A DNA stretch of 35,394 nucleotides from JAAZPG01 sp012797375 (GTDB taxonomy: Bacteria > Acidobacteriota > Aminicenantia > Aminicenantales > UBA4085), in NCBI GenBank assembly GCA_937868205.1, contig CALMMC010000043.1:1-35394 (forward strand), in the 5' to 3' direction. The translations under genes and the position numbers were made by a program. This document shows positions 14,794 through 23,842 of the stretch, one piece after another. Numbering within the stretch: the stretch's first letter is position 1; every line of letters starts with the position of its first letter. The notes below the pieces were generated by a model that saw only the letters and a list, made by a program, of their open reading frames with translations, was not told the DNA's origin and made no database searches.

Positions 14794-15313
14794 TTCCTTT
14801 TCTTCCCGGACAACATCCGCCCGATTCGTTTTCGGCCCGAACGGCGCCGGTGATCAGGGCGGCCGCCTCGACAACCGCCTCCCGCCGGGGAGCGGGGATC
14901 CGCTCCAAAACGGCGGCGACGCGCTCGTCGAAGCGGCGCTCGATGTCCCGGAAGGCCGCTTGCCCTTTGCCGGACAGGGAAATGGCGATATAGCGGCGAT
15001 CGCGCTCGCCCGGCCGCCGGTCGACGAGGCCGGCCTGGACCAATCCTTGAATGGTCCGGCTCAACGTGCTGGCGTCCAAGCCGAACACCCCGGCCAGATC
15101 GACCAAGGAAATCTCCCCCCGCCGGCCGATTTCCAGAAGGGCATGGCATTGGGACAAGGTCAGGCCGCAGCACCGGTTGCGGCTGTCGAAGGGACGGATC
15201 GTCTCGCGTTCCAGGGCGCGGAGCAGGCTCCGAAAGCGCCGGACGGTATCCTCGTTCGTTGTCTCGCTGGTTTTCACAACTTGATTGTAATATCCATCTG
15301 TTTCATTAATCAA
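14780..15313 (-). CDS. cysteine-rich MarR-family regulator, first gene of the hgcAB operon
   Basis: A winged-helix MarR protein: helix segment LTLSQCHALLEIGRRGEISLVDLAGVFG, recognition helix DASTLSRTIQGLVQAGLV (80-97), wing PGERDRRYIAISLSGKG. It has CC at 48-49 and C56 directly before and in the first DNA-binding-domain helix, and another CC at 167-168 near the tail, so thiol, metal or metalloid sensing is plausible. It overlaps hgcA by 14 bases and is probably the operon's own regulator. The frame opens at TTG 15313, which lies in a palindrome; GTG at 15277 is an alternative start that loses only 12 non-conserved residues. TTGATT-N18-TACAAT (15313-15284) could be a promoter for the shorter form. 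Confidence 0.85.
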   Translation of the reverse strand: MINETDGYYNQVVKTSETTNEDTVRRFRSLLRALERETIRPFDSRNRCCGLTLSQCHALLEIGRRGEISLVDLAGVFGLDASTLSRTIQGLVQAGLVDRRPGERDRRYIAISLSGKGQAAFRDIERRFDERVAAVLERIPAPRREAVVEAAALITGAVRAENESGGCCPGRKGNASR

Positions 15314-15319
15314 TGATTA
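15307..15319. promoter_or_regulatory. palindromic candidate MarR operator
   Basis: TAATCA-A-TGATTA is a perfect 13-base palindrome in the AT-rich region between the MarR gene and the divergent protease gene. It overlaps the TTG start codon and a possible -35 box. Size and symmetry fit MarR-type operators; binding is inferred. Confidence 0.45.
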
Positions 15320-15362
15320 TTTTCTTCCTTCGAACGATTTTTCTCGGAGCTCGAGATTTTTC

Positions 15363-15391
15363 TTGACTTGGGAAAAATCCAAGAATATATT
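15363..15391 (+). promoter_or_regulatory. sigma70-type promoter of the secreted protease operon
   Basis: TTGACT (15363-15368), 17-base spacer, TATATT (15386-15391). Both boxes are five of six to consensus. The leader to the ATG at 15497 is about 100 bases. Confidence 0.6.
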
Positions 15392-15496
15392 TTCAGCAGA
15401 CATTAGCCGGAAAAACGTTCGGCCCGCGGAGGTGAAGGATGTCTTCGCCGGCGCGGGTCAAGCGGGATCGCCGGCCCTTAGGGAGGAGGAAAAACC

Positions 15497-17506
15497 ATGA
15501 GGAAAAAAACACGACGGGCCGCCGTGCACCTGCTCGCGGCTCTTGTGCTGGCCGCCTGGCCGCTGGCGGGGCTCGCCCAGCACGAAAAAAACCAAGCCGG
15601 AATCGGCCAGCTTCGGGAGAAAGCCTGGGCCGAGGGGCGGGTCCAAGTGATCGTCCACTTCACCGTCCCCGACATCGAAAACTTGACCGCCGATTCGACG
15701 CGTTTCACCGGCGTGGATGAAACGCCGGAAACCGCCCTGGAGCGGTCGCTGGCCGATCAGGTCTTGGCGAAAACGATCGAGTACGCGTCCTGGCGGGTCC
15801 TCACCGAGCTCCAGGGCACGGATTTCGAATTCGTCACCGGCTTCGATTACATCCCCTACATCACCCTGCGGGTCTCGCCCAACGCCCTGGCCGTCCTGGA
15901 AAATTCCCCGAATGTCCTGGATATTTCCGAGGATCTTCCGCGCAAGCTGATCGATCCGCCCGGACCCGGCGGAGAGGGCCCGAAAGGCGGGCTTTCGGCC
16001 GACGAGATCCGGGTCGATCCCCTCCTGGACGACACGGCCGCCCTCGTCGGGGCGACGGCCGTCTGGGCGATGGGCTACACGGGCGCGGGGTGGTACGTGG
16101 CCGTCCTCGATACCGGAATCCGCAAGACGCACCAGTTCTTCACCGGCAAAACCATCATCGAGGCCTGCCGGGCGATGGGCCGGGACGGCCTGCCGGGCGC
16201 CGGCGATTGTCCCAACGGCCTGGCCGTCATGAACGGACCGGGGTCGGCCGTTCATTATCCCAGCACGTATGACGGATTCGACCACGGGACCCACGTCGCG
16301 GGTATCGCGACCGGCAATTACGGCACCCTGGCCGGGATCGCCAAGGGGGCCGGCGTCATCGCCGTGAAGATTTTCTCCAAGTTCACGGCCGGCGATTGCG
16401 GCGGCTCGCCCTGCGTTTCCGCTTGGGATTCGGACATCCTGGCCGGATTGAATTACGTCTATTCCCTCCGAAGCGCCTATAAAATCGCCTCCGTCAACAT
16501 GAGCCTGGGCGGGGGCCTCTATCCGAATTTCTGCGACAGCGTCAACTCGTCCGTGAAATCGGCCATCGACCTGCTGCGGGCGGCCGGGATCGCCACGGCC
16601 ATCGCCACCGGCAATAGCTATTCCTGCGGACGGATCAGCTGGCCGGCCTGCATTTCGACCTCGGTCTCGGTCGGATCCTCGACCAAGTCGGACGGGGATT
16701 CCTCCTTCAACAACTGGGATTCGGTGACCCAGCGGCTGTACGCCCCGGGTTCGTCCATCTATTCCTCCACCGGGGACTCGGATTCAAGCTATGCCTCCTG
16801 GAACGGCACATCCATGGCGACGCCCCATGTCGCGGGCGCCTGGGCCCTGCTCCGGCAGGCGTTCCCGACCGCGGGCGTGACGACCCTGCTGACCGCCCTT
16901 CGAACGAAGGGCAAGCTGATCTACAGCGTCTGCGACGGATACAACGCCGGGATCCCCCGGATCCAAATCGACAAGGCCCTCCAATCGCTGGGCAGCTTCA
17001 TTCTGACCATCCAGAGAAACAACACCTGGGGCACGACGACGCCCGCCCCAGGGGCTTACGCTTATCCCCCCAACGCCAGCGTCTCCGTCACGGCGGTTCC
17101 CCAAAACTATGTTCAGTTCAACGGCTGGACCGGGGACGCGACCGGAACGACCAACCCGGTGACCGTGGTGATGAACCGGAACAAGACCATCAAGGCCTGG
17201 TACCAATACATCTACGCTCCGACCGCCTCAGCCAAGAAGGTCTTGAACCGGTCGTTCTCCCAGGCGGAGTACATCGACATTCTGACGTGGCAGAACAGCG
17301 CCGACAACACCGGCCTGACCATCGCCTCGTTCAAAATCTATACGGTTTCCGGATCGACCTATACGCCGTTGACGACCGTCAACGCCGATCAGACAACGTA
17401 TTCCCGCCGCAACGCCGGCGAGGCCGCCACCCAGTACGCCATCGCCGCGATCACGAGCGCGGGCCGCGAGGGAGCGCCGGCCTTGGTGACGGCCGAGCTG
17501 GATTAA
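15497..17506 (+). CDS. secreted S8 subtilisin-like serine protease with C-terminal repeat domains
   Basis: 669 residues. A signal peptide (about 1-27, ending LAGLAQ) is followed by an inhibitor-I9-like propeptide (about 48-150). The subtilase domain carries the full triad: D205 in VAVLDTG, H263 in DHGTHVAG and S439 in GTSMATPHVAG, with N373 as oxyanion residue. Several cysteines in the catalytic domain suggest disulfides. From about 500, a segment with ASVSVTAVPQNYVQFNGWTG followed by NPVTVVMNRNKTIKAWY is a divergent InlB-type bacterial repeat, and a fibronectin-like end domain follows. It would degrade extracellular protein. GGAGGAGG precedes the ATG; the next gene starts 10 bases after the stop. 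Confidence 0.93.
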   Translation: MRKKTRRAAVHLLAALVLAAWPLAGLAQHEKNQAGIGQLREKAWAEGRVQVIVHFTVPDIENLTADSTRFTGVDETPETALERSLADQVLAKTIEYASWRVLTELQGTDFEFVTGFDYIPYITLRVSPNALAVLENSPNVLDISEDLPRKLIDPPGPGGEGPKGGLSADEIRVDPLLDDTAALVGATAVWAMGYTGAGWYVAVLDTGIRKTHQFFTGKTIIEACRAMGRDGLPGAGDCPNGLAVMNGPGSAVHYPSTYDGFDHGTHVAGIATGNYGTLAGIAKGAGVIAVKIFSKFTAGDCGGSPCVSAWDSDILAGLNYVYSLRSAYKIASVNMSLGGGLYPNFCDSVNSSVKSAIDLLRAAGIATAIATGNSYSCGRISWPACISTSVSVGSSTKSDGDSSFNNWDSVTQRLYAPGSSIYSSTGDSDSSYASWNGTSMATPHVAGAWALLRQAFPTAGVTTLLTALRTKGKLIYSVCDGYNAGIPRIQIDKALQSLGSFILTIQRNNTWGTTTPAPGAYAYPPNASVSVTAVPQNYVQFNGWTGDATGTTNPVTVVMNRNKTIKAWYQYIYAPTASAKKVLNRSFSQAEYIDILTWQNSADNTGLTIASFKIYTVSGSTYTPLTTVNADQTTYSRRNAGEAATQYAIAAITSAGREGAPALVTAELD

Positions 17507-17516
17507 AGGAGCAGCC

Positions 17517-18392
17517 ATGTTCAAGAAAAAACTCGTCCTCATGATTCTCGCGGCCGCGGCGATCGCCCTGTTTCTGCCCTCCGGCTTGACCGCCGGCGCC
17601 GATCTGAAGATCCGGGTCACGGTCGAGCGGGCCAACATCCGGCAGTCGGGCTTCGCCTCGGCTCCCGTCATCGGGGGGGCCAATAAGGGCGAGATCTTCA
17701 CGGTCATCGAAAAAGCCGGCGACTGGTACCTCATTCAGCTGGCCGACGGAACGCCGGGCTTCATCAGCGCTGCCGTCGTCGAGGAAGTGGCCGAAACCGC
17801 GCCGGCGCTTCCAGAGGAGATGCAGCCGGTTGAGCGGCCGGCCGCCCCGAAACCCGCCCCGGCCGCGCTCCCGGATCAGGTGGTCGGCGAATCGGGAGGC
17901 AAGAACACGTTCTCCATGGTTCTGCTGCGGGCCGGCTATTTCCTGGCCTCCGACGCGGCCTACAAGGACGTGTATGAGAACGGGCTGGTCTTCGGCGGAG
18001 AAGTCCGCGTCGGCGGTCAAAGCCTGGCCGGCTGGGTGGAAGGCAACTACCGCTCGGCCACGGGGAAAACCACCTACACCGAGGAAGAGACCAAGATGAG
18101 CGTCCTGGCCTTCGAGGGCGGCGCCCTCTACCGGTTCGAAGCCGGGATGATCTCCCCCTACTTCGGCGCCGGGCTGGGGATGTACATGTTCAAGGAAAGC
18201 AACGAGCCGATGGGCGAGGCCAAACAGAGCAAGCTCGGCTTCTGCGGCCTCGGCGGCGTGGCCGTCGGCCTCGGCTCGAGCTTCATTCTGGACGCCCGGC
18301 TGAAATACAGCACCTGCAGCATGAAGCCGGCCGATTTCGACATCAATGTCGGCGGCCTGACGCTCGGAATCGGCTTGGGGATGAAGTTTTAA
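17517..18392 (+). CDS. SH3-domain outer-membrane beta-barrel protein
   Basis: 291 residues: signal peptide 1-26, a bacterial SH3 domain about 30-92 (VTVERANIRQSGFASAPVIG, then GDWYLIQLADGTPGFISAAVV), a Pro/Ala-rich linker about 95-125, and a beta-barrel-like domain about 130-291 with alternating strands (GGALYRFEAGMISPYFGAGLGMY) that ends in Phe, as many outer-membrane proteins do. The SH3 domain could touch peptidoglycan. It is expressed with the S8 protease (10-base gap, AAAGGAG site). What the pair does jointly is unknown; a Gram-negative-type envelope is implied. Confidence 0.8.
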   Translation: MFKKKLVLMILAAAAIALFLPSGLTAGADLKIRVTVERANIRQSGFASAPVIGGANKGEIFTVIEKAGDWYLIQLADGTPGFISAAVVEEVAETAPALPEEMQPVERPAAPKPAPAALPDQVVGESGGKNTFSMVLLRAGYFLASDAAYKDVYENGLVFGGEVRVGGQSLAGWVEGNYRSATGKTTYTEEETKMSVLAFEGGALYRFEAGMISPYFGAGLGMYMFKESNEPMGEAKQSKLGFCGLGGVAVGLGSSFILDARLKYSTCSMKPADFDINVGGLTLGIGLGMKF

Positions 18393-18410
18393 GGCCCGTA
18401 GGCTCTCCCC

Positions 18411-20138
18411 TTACTTCTTATAGAGAACCTTTCCGCCGACGATCGTCATCGCGACCTCGGCGGAAAGGATCTCCTCCTCGGGACAAGTCAGAAGGTCCCG
18501 GGTGAAGACTGTCACGTCGGCCAGTTTGCCGGCCGCGAGCGTCCCCTTGATTCCCTCCTCGAAGGCCGCGTACGCTCCATTGACCGTGTACGACCGGAGG
18601 GCTTCCTCCCGGCTCATTTTCTGGGCCGGGAAGAAGGCTTCGCCGTTGTTCATTTTCCGGGTCACGGCGGCGTAAAAAGACGGAAGCGGGTCCGCCGCCT
18701 CGACGGGCGCATCCGTCCCGTTGGCGATCACCGCCCCGGACTTCAGAAGCGACCGCCAGACATAGCTGGTTTCCCCCGCCCGCTTCGCCCCCAGCCGCTT
18801 GGGAACCCACGGGCCGTCCGAGGGGCAATGGACGGCCTGCATCGCGGCTACGACGCCCAGCTTCCCGAACCGCGGGACGTCGGCCGGATGGAGGTGCTGG
18901 GCATGCTCGATCCTCCAGCGCAGGTCCGTTTTGCCCGGATGGGCTCGGAAGGCCTCCTCGTAGATGTCGAGCGTCTCCCGGTTGGCCCGGTCCCCGATGG
19001 CGTGGGTCGCGACCTGGAAGCCGTTCTCGACGGCCACCCGGGCGGTTTCCTTCATTTCCTCAATCGATTCCGTGTTCAATCCGGCCGAGGAGGGAAGATC
19101 CTCGTAAGGCTCGAGGAGCCAGGCGCCGTGCGATCCGAGAGCCCCGTCGATCAAACGCTTGATCGTGTGAACGCTCAGGTGATGGGCCCCGTAGCCCTCG
19201 ATCTTCCAAGCGGCCGCGTTGGCCTCGATCCTCCGGGCGTTTTCGCTCAGCATGACGTTCAGCCGGATGCCGAGGCGCCCCTCGTCGATGATCCTCTTGT
19301 ACAGCTCAACCGTGGTCCAGCCGACGCCGGCGTCGCCGACGCTGGTCAGCCCCTTGGAGAGGCATTCGCGGTCGGCCAGCTCGATGATCTTCCGGTTTTC
19401 GGTCATCACTTCCGCGGGCGTCCGGGCCGCCCGCGCCCGGGACGTCCCCAACTGGACGAGATCCATGGCCGTTTCGAGAAACGCCCCGATCGGCCGCCCT
19501 TCTCCGTCCTTGATGATCCGCCCGCCGGGGGGATCCGCCGTGTCCGCGGTAACGCCGGAAAGCTCCATCGCCTTGGCGTTGGCCAGGGAGGAATGGCCGC
19601 TGGCGTGGGTCAGGATAACGGGATTATCGGGCGAGACACGGCTCAGGGCGTCGTGGAACGGCAGTCCATCGATATTGGGCCGGGGGACCTGGTTCCATTT
19701 TTCCTGGTGCCAGCCCCGGCCGGTGATGAGCGCTCCGGGAACGGCGTTCTGAACGGCCGCCTCGACCCGGCCGACGATCTCCTCCCAGCTTTTCGCCGTG
19801 GTCAAATCGAGCGAGAGCTTGGATGCGCCGACGCTCATGAAATGAAGATGGGAATCGATCCAGCCGGGAGTGGCCAGGCGCCCCCCGAGATCCACGACCT
19901 CGGTCTCCGGCCCGATGTATCGGGCGATCTCCACGGCCGGGCCGACGGCCACGATCCGGTCGCCCCGCGCGGCCAAGGCTTCCGCCTCGGGGACGGCCGC
20001 GTCCAGGGTGACGATCTTTCCGTTAGTCAGGACAAGGGTGGCCGGTTCGGGCGGGACGGCCCCGGCCAGAACGAGGCCCGCCCCGGCGGCGAAGACGGCG
20101 AGCGCGCCGGCGATCCGGGATCTGATTTTTTGCGACAT
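18411..20138 (-). CDS. exported amidohydrolase family 3 (YtcJ-like) hydrolase
   Basis: 575 residues from the ATG at 20138, which follows GGAGG; a longer frame to 20249 would swallow the neighbouring gene's promoter. Residues 1-27 form a signal peptide (LAVFAAGAGLVLAGA). The metal-dependent hydrolase fold is shown by LATPGWIDSHLHF (H97 and H99 as first ligands), HASGHSSLANAKAMELSG, ATHAIGDRANRETLD, RIEHAQHLHP and ANGTDAPVEAADPL. Family members cleave amide or related bonds of diverse compounds; the substrate is unknown. It is convergent with the barrel gene, with 18 bases between stops and no clear terminator. Confidence 0.9.
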   Translation of the reverse strand: MSQKIRSRIAGALAVFAAGAGLVLAGAVPPEPATLVLTNGKIVTLDAAVPEAEALAARGDRIVAVGPAVEIARYIGPETEVVDLGGRLATPGWIDSHLHFMSVGASKLSLDLTTAKSWEEIVGRVEAAVQNAVPGALITGRGWHQEKWNQVPRPNIDGLPFHDALSRVSPDNPVILTHASGHSSLANAKAMELSGVTADTADPPGGRIIKDGEGRPIGAFLETAMDLVQLGTSRARAARTPAEVMTENRKIIELADRECLSKGLTSVGDAGVGWTTVELYKRIIDEGRLGIRLNVMLSENARRIEANAAAWKIEGYGAHHLSVHTIKRLIDGALGSHGAWLLEPYEDLPSSAGLNTESIEEMKETARVAVENGFQVATHAIGDRANRETLDIYEEAFRAHPGKTDLRWRIEHAQHLHPADVPRFGKLGVVAAMQAVHCPSDGPWVPKRLGAKRAGETSYVWRSLLKSGAVIANGTDAPVEAADPLPSFYAAVTRKMNNGEAFFPAQKMSREEALRSYTVNGAYAAFEEGIKGTLAAGKLADVTVFTRDLLTCPEEEILSAEVAMTIVGGKVLYKK

Positions 20139-20247
20139 GCGGCTATCCCTCCATAAAACTCCTTTCCTTTTTAAACCAACCGCCGGCCGGATGCAAGACG
20201 GCCGAAAACCTGTTATGATGAGGCGGCCGCCCGGAGAATCGACGCTC

Positions 20248-23200
20248 ATGTTCGCCCTTCACGTGTCCCGTCGCGCCCGGGATGTCTATCATTTCGACGA
20301 ATCGCTGTTTATCTTCGACGGGCGGGTGATTTTCGCCGACATCCGGTCGGCCCGGCTTTTCGCCCATAAAATCAACGCCGCCCGGCCGCCGGACAAGGCC
20401 GTTCGAGCCGGCGATCTTTACGCTCTGGGGCTCCTCGAGGAATACCGGCACGCGGTCTTCCAGGCCTACCGCGACCGGGTCAATCCCCACGTTTTGCGGG
20501 ACGCGCTTCGTGACCTGTCCGCCCGGCGGCTCGATCCGGAAACGGTCCGGGGAACGCTGGCCTTTTTCCTCCACGAATTTCCCCCGCCGGCCGTTTACAA
20601 GAACCGCGTCCCGGCGGGAACTTACCTCGACGCGCCGGGCTTTCCTCCCCGGCGGGAAGCGGCTCTCGAAGAGCTGCTGATGCTCCGCCTGACGAATCTC
20701 AACCCGGCCGCCGCGTCCTTTCGAGAGCTCTTCGACGACGATTCGCTGTCCCGGGAAACAGCTTACCTGCGCATTCTCTCGGGCCTCCGGGAGTTTTTCG
20801 AAACCCAGCCGCCGTTCGGGCCGGAGCGCCGGAACCTCATCGACGTTCTCAACGAGCCCGTCCTGGCCTCGCCCCATTCGCTCAAGGGACAGCTCGAGTA
20901 CATCCTCGCCCGATGGAGCGCCGTTCTGGGCCGTCCGCTTCCCCGCGTCGTCGGCGGGCTGGATCTTCTCCGGGAGGAGGAGAAACCCGGCGGCGGTCCC
21001 GGTCCCTCCCGGGCCCCGGGTCTTGGAGCCGATTCCGTGGAGGAATCGCTCGCTCTCTTCGGCGGACCGGCCGGTCCGCGCCCGGACGAGCCGGAACCGG
21101 AGAATTTCAGCCCCGACGTCGATTGGATGTCCTCCCTCGTTCTCATCGCCAAAAACGCCTCCGTCTGGCTCGACCAGCTGTCCCGGAAATACGGCCGTTC
21201 CATTCGGAGACTGGACGAGATCCCGGACGAGGAGCTCGACGCCCTTTCCGAGGCGGGCATCACCGGTTTGTGGCTTATCGGCCTGTGGGAACGGAGCCCC
21301 GCGTCCCGGCGCATCAAGCAGATCATGGGCAATCCCGAGGCGGCCGCCTCGGCCTACGCCCTGTTCGATTATGCGATCGCCGCCGACCTGGGCGGCGAGC
21401 CGGCCCTCCTCAATCTCAAGGAACGGGCCGGCCGGCGGGGCGTGCGGCTGGCCTCCGACATGGTCCCCAACCATATGGGCATCGATTCTCGCTGGGTCAT
21501 CGAGCATCCCGACTGGTTCATCGGCCTTCCCGAGCCCCCCTTCCCTTCCTATACGTTCAACGGACCCGATCTGTCCTGGGACGACCGGGTGGCCATCCGC
21601 ATCGAGGACCGGTATTACGACCGGACGGACGCGGCCGTGGTCTTCCAGCGCCTGGACAAACGGACGGGGAGCGTCCGCTATATCTATCACGGCAACGACG
21701 GAACGAGCTTTCCCTGGAACGACACCGCCCAGCTCGATTTCCTCAATCCCCGCGTCCGGGAGGCCGTCCTTCAAACGATTCTGCATGTCGCCCGCCTCTT
21801 CCCCATCATCCGCTTCGACGCGGCCATGACCCTGGCCAAGCGGCACTTCCAGCGACTCTGGTACCCGGAGCCCGGGACGGGCGGCGCGATTCCCTCCCGG
21901 GCCGGGCATGGACTGAGCCGCAAGGCGTTCGAGGCAGCCTTTCCCGCGGAGTTCTGGCGCGAAGTCGTCGACCGGACGGCGGTCGAGGCGCCCGGCACGC
22001 TTCTTCTGGCCGAGGCGTTCTGGCTGATGGAAGGGTACTTCGTCCGGACGCTGGGCATGCACCGGGTCTACAACAGCGCCTTCATGAACATGCTCCGCGA
22101 TGAGGAGAACGCCCGGTACCGGCGGGTGATCAAGGACACCTTGGAATTCGACCCCGAAATCCTCAAGCGCTACGTCAACTTCATGAACAATCCGGACGAA
22201 CGGACGGCGATCGATCAATTCGGCGACCATGACAAATACTTCGGCGTCTGCACGCTGCTGGCCGCCCTGCCCGGCCTGCCGATGATCGGCCACGGACAAA
22301 TCGAGGGATTCAGGGAAAAATACGGGATGGAATACCGCCGGGCGTATTACGACGAGACGCCCCGCGAGGATCTCGTCGCCCGGCATCGGCGCGAGATCTT
22401 CCCCCTCTTCCGCAAGCGGGCTCTCTTCGCCGGCGTCGACCTCTTCCGGCTCTACGATTTTGTCCGGCCCGACGGGGAGGTCGACGAAAACGTCCTCGTT
22501 TTCTCGAATGGAACGGATGGAGAGCGGGCTCTTGTCGTGTATCACAACCGGTACGCCGAAACCCGCGGCTGGATCCGGAGGTCGGCCGCCGCGGCCGGGA
22601 AGACCGTCTCCCTGGCCGAGGGTCTCGGCCTCCCCGACGACCCCTCGGCCTGGGTCGTCTTCAAGGACGCCGTCTCGGGACTTGAATACATCCGCGGAGC
22701 CGGCGAGCTCGCCCGCGAGGGATTGCACCTGGAGCCGGCCGCGTATTCGCGGGCCGTCTACACCGGCTTCCGTCTTGTCCGGGACGATGAACGGCGTCTC
22801 TATGCCCGCCTGGCCGCGGCCTTGGGAGGCCGGGGAACCGTCGATGTAGAGCGGGCCGCCGTCGATCTCCGGCTCCGCCCCGTCCAGGCGGCCTTCCGGG
22901 AGCTGGCCAACGCCGGTTTCTTCGATTGGCTGATGACGAAGAGGATTTTCCGACCCGGACGGCCTCTCGACCCCGAACCCGGGCGGCAAGCCGGGGAGAA
23001 AGCCCGAGCGTTCGCCGAAGCCGTCGCCCGGACGATCGCCGAGGACGAACCGCGGCCCCGGAAAGCGATCGACCCGGAGGAGATCGCGGCCGCGGCCCGG
23101 CGCGAATTCGAAACGATCCTCCGGCTGCCGGTTCTCGAAAAACGCGGCCGGGCTTCCGGCTCCCGGACCTTCCAAGAGGCGCTGCGTTTCTTGAAATCCG

Positions 23201-23817
23201 CCCTGGACGGCCCCGCCGCCCCCGGGAAAAAGCCGGGCCGGAGGCGGCCGGGAGCCAAGCCGCACGCCTCGCGGCTTAAGGCCGGTCTCGATCCGCGGAC
23301 GGCCTGGATTTCGCTCTTTTGCGGCGCGGTTCTGCGGACGGCCGGGCGGACGGCGGACAAGGAAAGTCCGGCCGGCTGGATCGAAGCCTGGGGCTTGGAC
23401 CGGATCATCGACGACGCCTGGCGTGAAACGGGCTGCGCCGGGGAAGGCCGGCCGAATGTCCCGGCGATCTTCCAGGCCTTGGAGGAATACGGAGGAGGAA
23501 TCGATCCGAACCGATCTGCCGCGGCCAACGCCCGGCGCTTGGCCGGCATCATCACCGGCGACGACCGCTTCCGGCGGGCGCTCGGCCTCAATCGCTGGCA
23601 GGGGATCGAGTACTTCCATCAGGAAGCCTTTGACGCGTTGCGCTGGCTCCTTGCGGCCGGGGCCGTCTGCCGGGCGACAGGCTCCGGCCGGGGGGGGATC
23701 ACCGCCCAAGCGGCTCGGGCGATCTCCCGGGCTTTCGCCGTCTCCGACATCCTGAGGAAGGCGGAGCGCAAATCCGGATTCGAAACGGCGAAGCTTCGCG
23801 CCGCCTTGGGCGCTTGA
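20248..23817 (+). CDS. very large atypical GH13 (alpha-amylase fold) protein
   Basis: 1189 residues. The first ~400 form a helical domain of unknown role beginning FALHVSRRARDVYHFDESLFIF. The GH13 barrel follows: region I DMVPNHMG near 403-410, region II IIRFDAAMTLAK with nucleophile D524, region III LLLAEAFW with acid/base E589, region IV NNPDERT with D650. The His that normally precedes the region IV Asp is Pro649. A further ~400-residue helical tail ends with GLNRWQGIEYFHQEAFDALRWLL. No signal peptide is visible, so it probably acts in the cytoplasm on alpha-glucans or sugar transfer. The start is chosen after GGAGA (20233-20237); ATGs at 20215 and 20218 have no site. Confidence 0.87.
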   Translation: MFALHVSRRARDVYHFDESLFIFDGRVIFADIRSARLFAHKINAARPPDKAVRAGDLYALGLLEEYRHAVFQAYRDRVNPHVLRDALRDLSARRLDPETVRGTLAFFLHEFPPPAVYKNRVPAGTYLDAPGFPPRREAALEELLMLRLTNLNPAAASFRELFDDDSLSRETAYLRILSGLREFFETQPPFGPERRNLIDVLNEPVLASPHSLKGQLEYILARWSAVLGRPLPRVVGGLDLLREEEKPGGGPGPSRAPGLGADSVEESLALFGGPAGPRPDEPEPENFSPDVDWMSSLVLIAKNASVWLDQLSRKYGRSIRRLDEIPDEELDALSEAGITGLWLIGLWERSPASRRIKQIMGNPEAAASAYALFDYAIAADLGGEPALLNLKERAGRRGVRLASDMVPNHMGIDSRWVIEHPDWFIGLPEPPFPSYTFNGPDLSWDDRVAIRIEDRYYDRTDAAVVFQRLDKRTGSVRYIYHGNDGTSFPWNDTAQLDFLNPRVREAVLQTILHVARLFPIIRFDAAMTLAKRHFQRLWYPEPGTGGAIPSRAGHGLSRKAFEAAFPAEFWREVVDRTAVEAPGTLLLAEAFWLMEGYFVRTLGMHRVYNSAFMNMLRDEENARYRRVIKDTLEFDPEILKRYVNFMNNPDERTAIDQFGDHDKYFGVCTLLAALPGLPMIGHGQIEGFREKYGMEYRRAYYDETPREDLVARHRREIFPLFRKRALFAGVDLFRLYDFVRPDGEVDENVLVFSNGTDGERALVVYHNRYAETRGWIRRSAAAAGKTVSLAEGLGLPDDPSAWVVFKDAVSGLEYIRGAGELAREGLHLEPAAYSRAVYTGFRLVRDDERRLYARLAAALGGRGTVDVERAAVDLRLRPVQAAFRELANAGFFDWLMTKRIFRPGRPLDPEPGRQAGEKARAFAEAVARTIAEDEPRPRKAIDPEEIAAAARREFETILRLPVLEKRGRASGSRTFQEALRFLKSALDGPAAPGKKPGRRRPGAKPHASRLKAGLDPRTAWISLFCGAVLRTAGRTADKESPAGWIEAWGLDRIIDDAWRETGCAGEGRPNVPAIFQALEEYGGGIDPNRSAAANARRLAGIITGDDRFRRALGLNRWQGIEYFHQEAFDALRWLLAAGAVCRATGSGRGGITAQAARAISRAFAVSDILRKAERKSGFETAKLRAALGA

Positions 23818-23820
23818 GAG

Positions 23821-23842
23821 CCGGCGCTACGACGGGCGCCGG
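23821..23842. terminator. hairpin between convergent stops
   Basis: CCGGCGC (23821-23827) pairs with GCGCCGG (23836-23842), 7 bp, right after the GH13 stop and over the end of the opposing membrane-protein gene. There is no T-run, so termination is only possible. Confidence 0.25.

Noticed and set aside
20143..23709. A 1188-residue open frame on the minus strand opposite the GH13 gene
   Set aside because: It is the antisense shadow of the GH13 gene: Gly/Pro/Arg/Asp-rich, with no motifs, while the plus strand has the full catalytic motif set.
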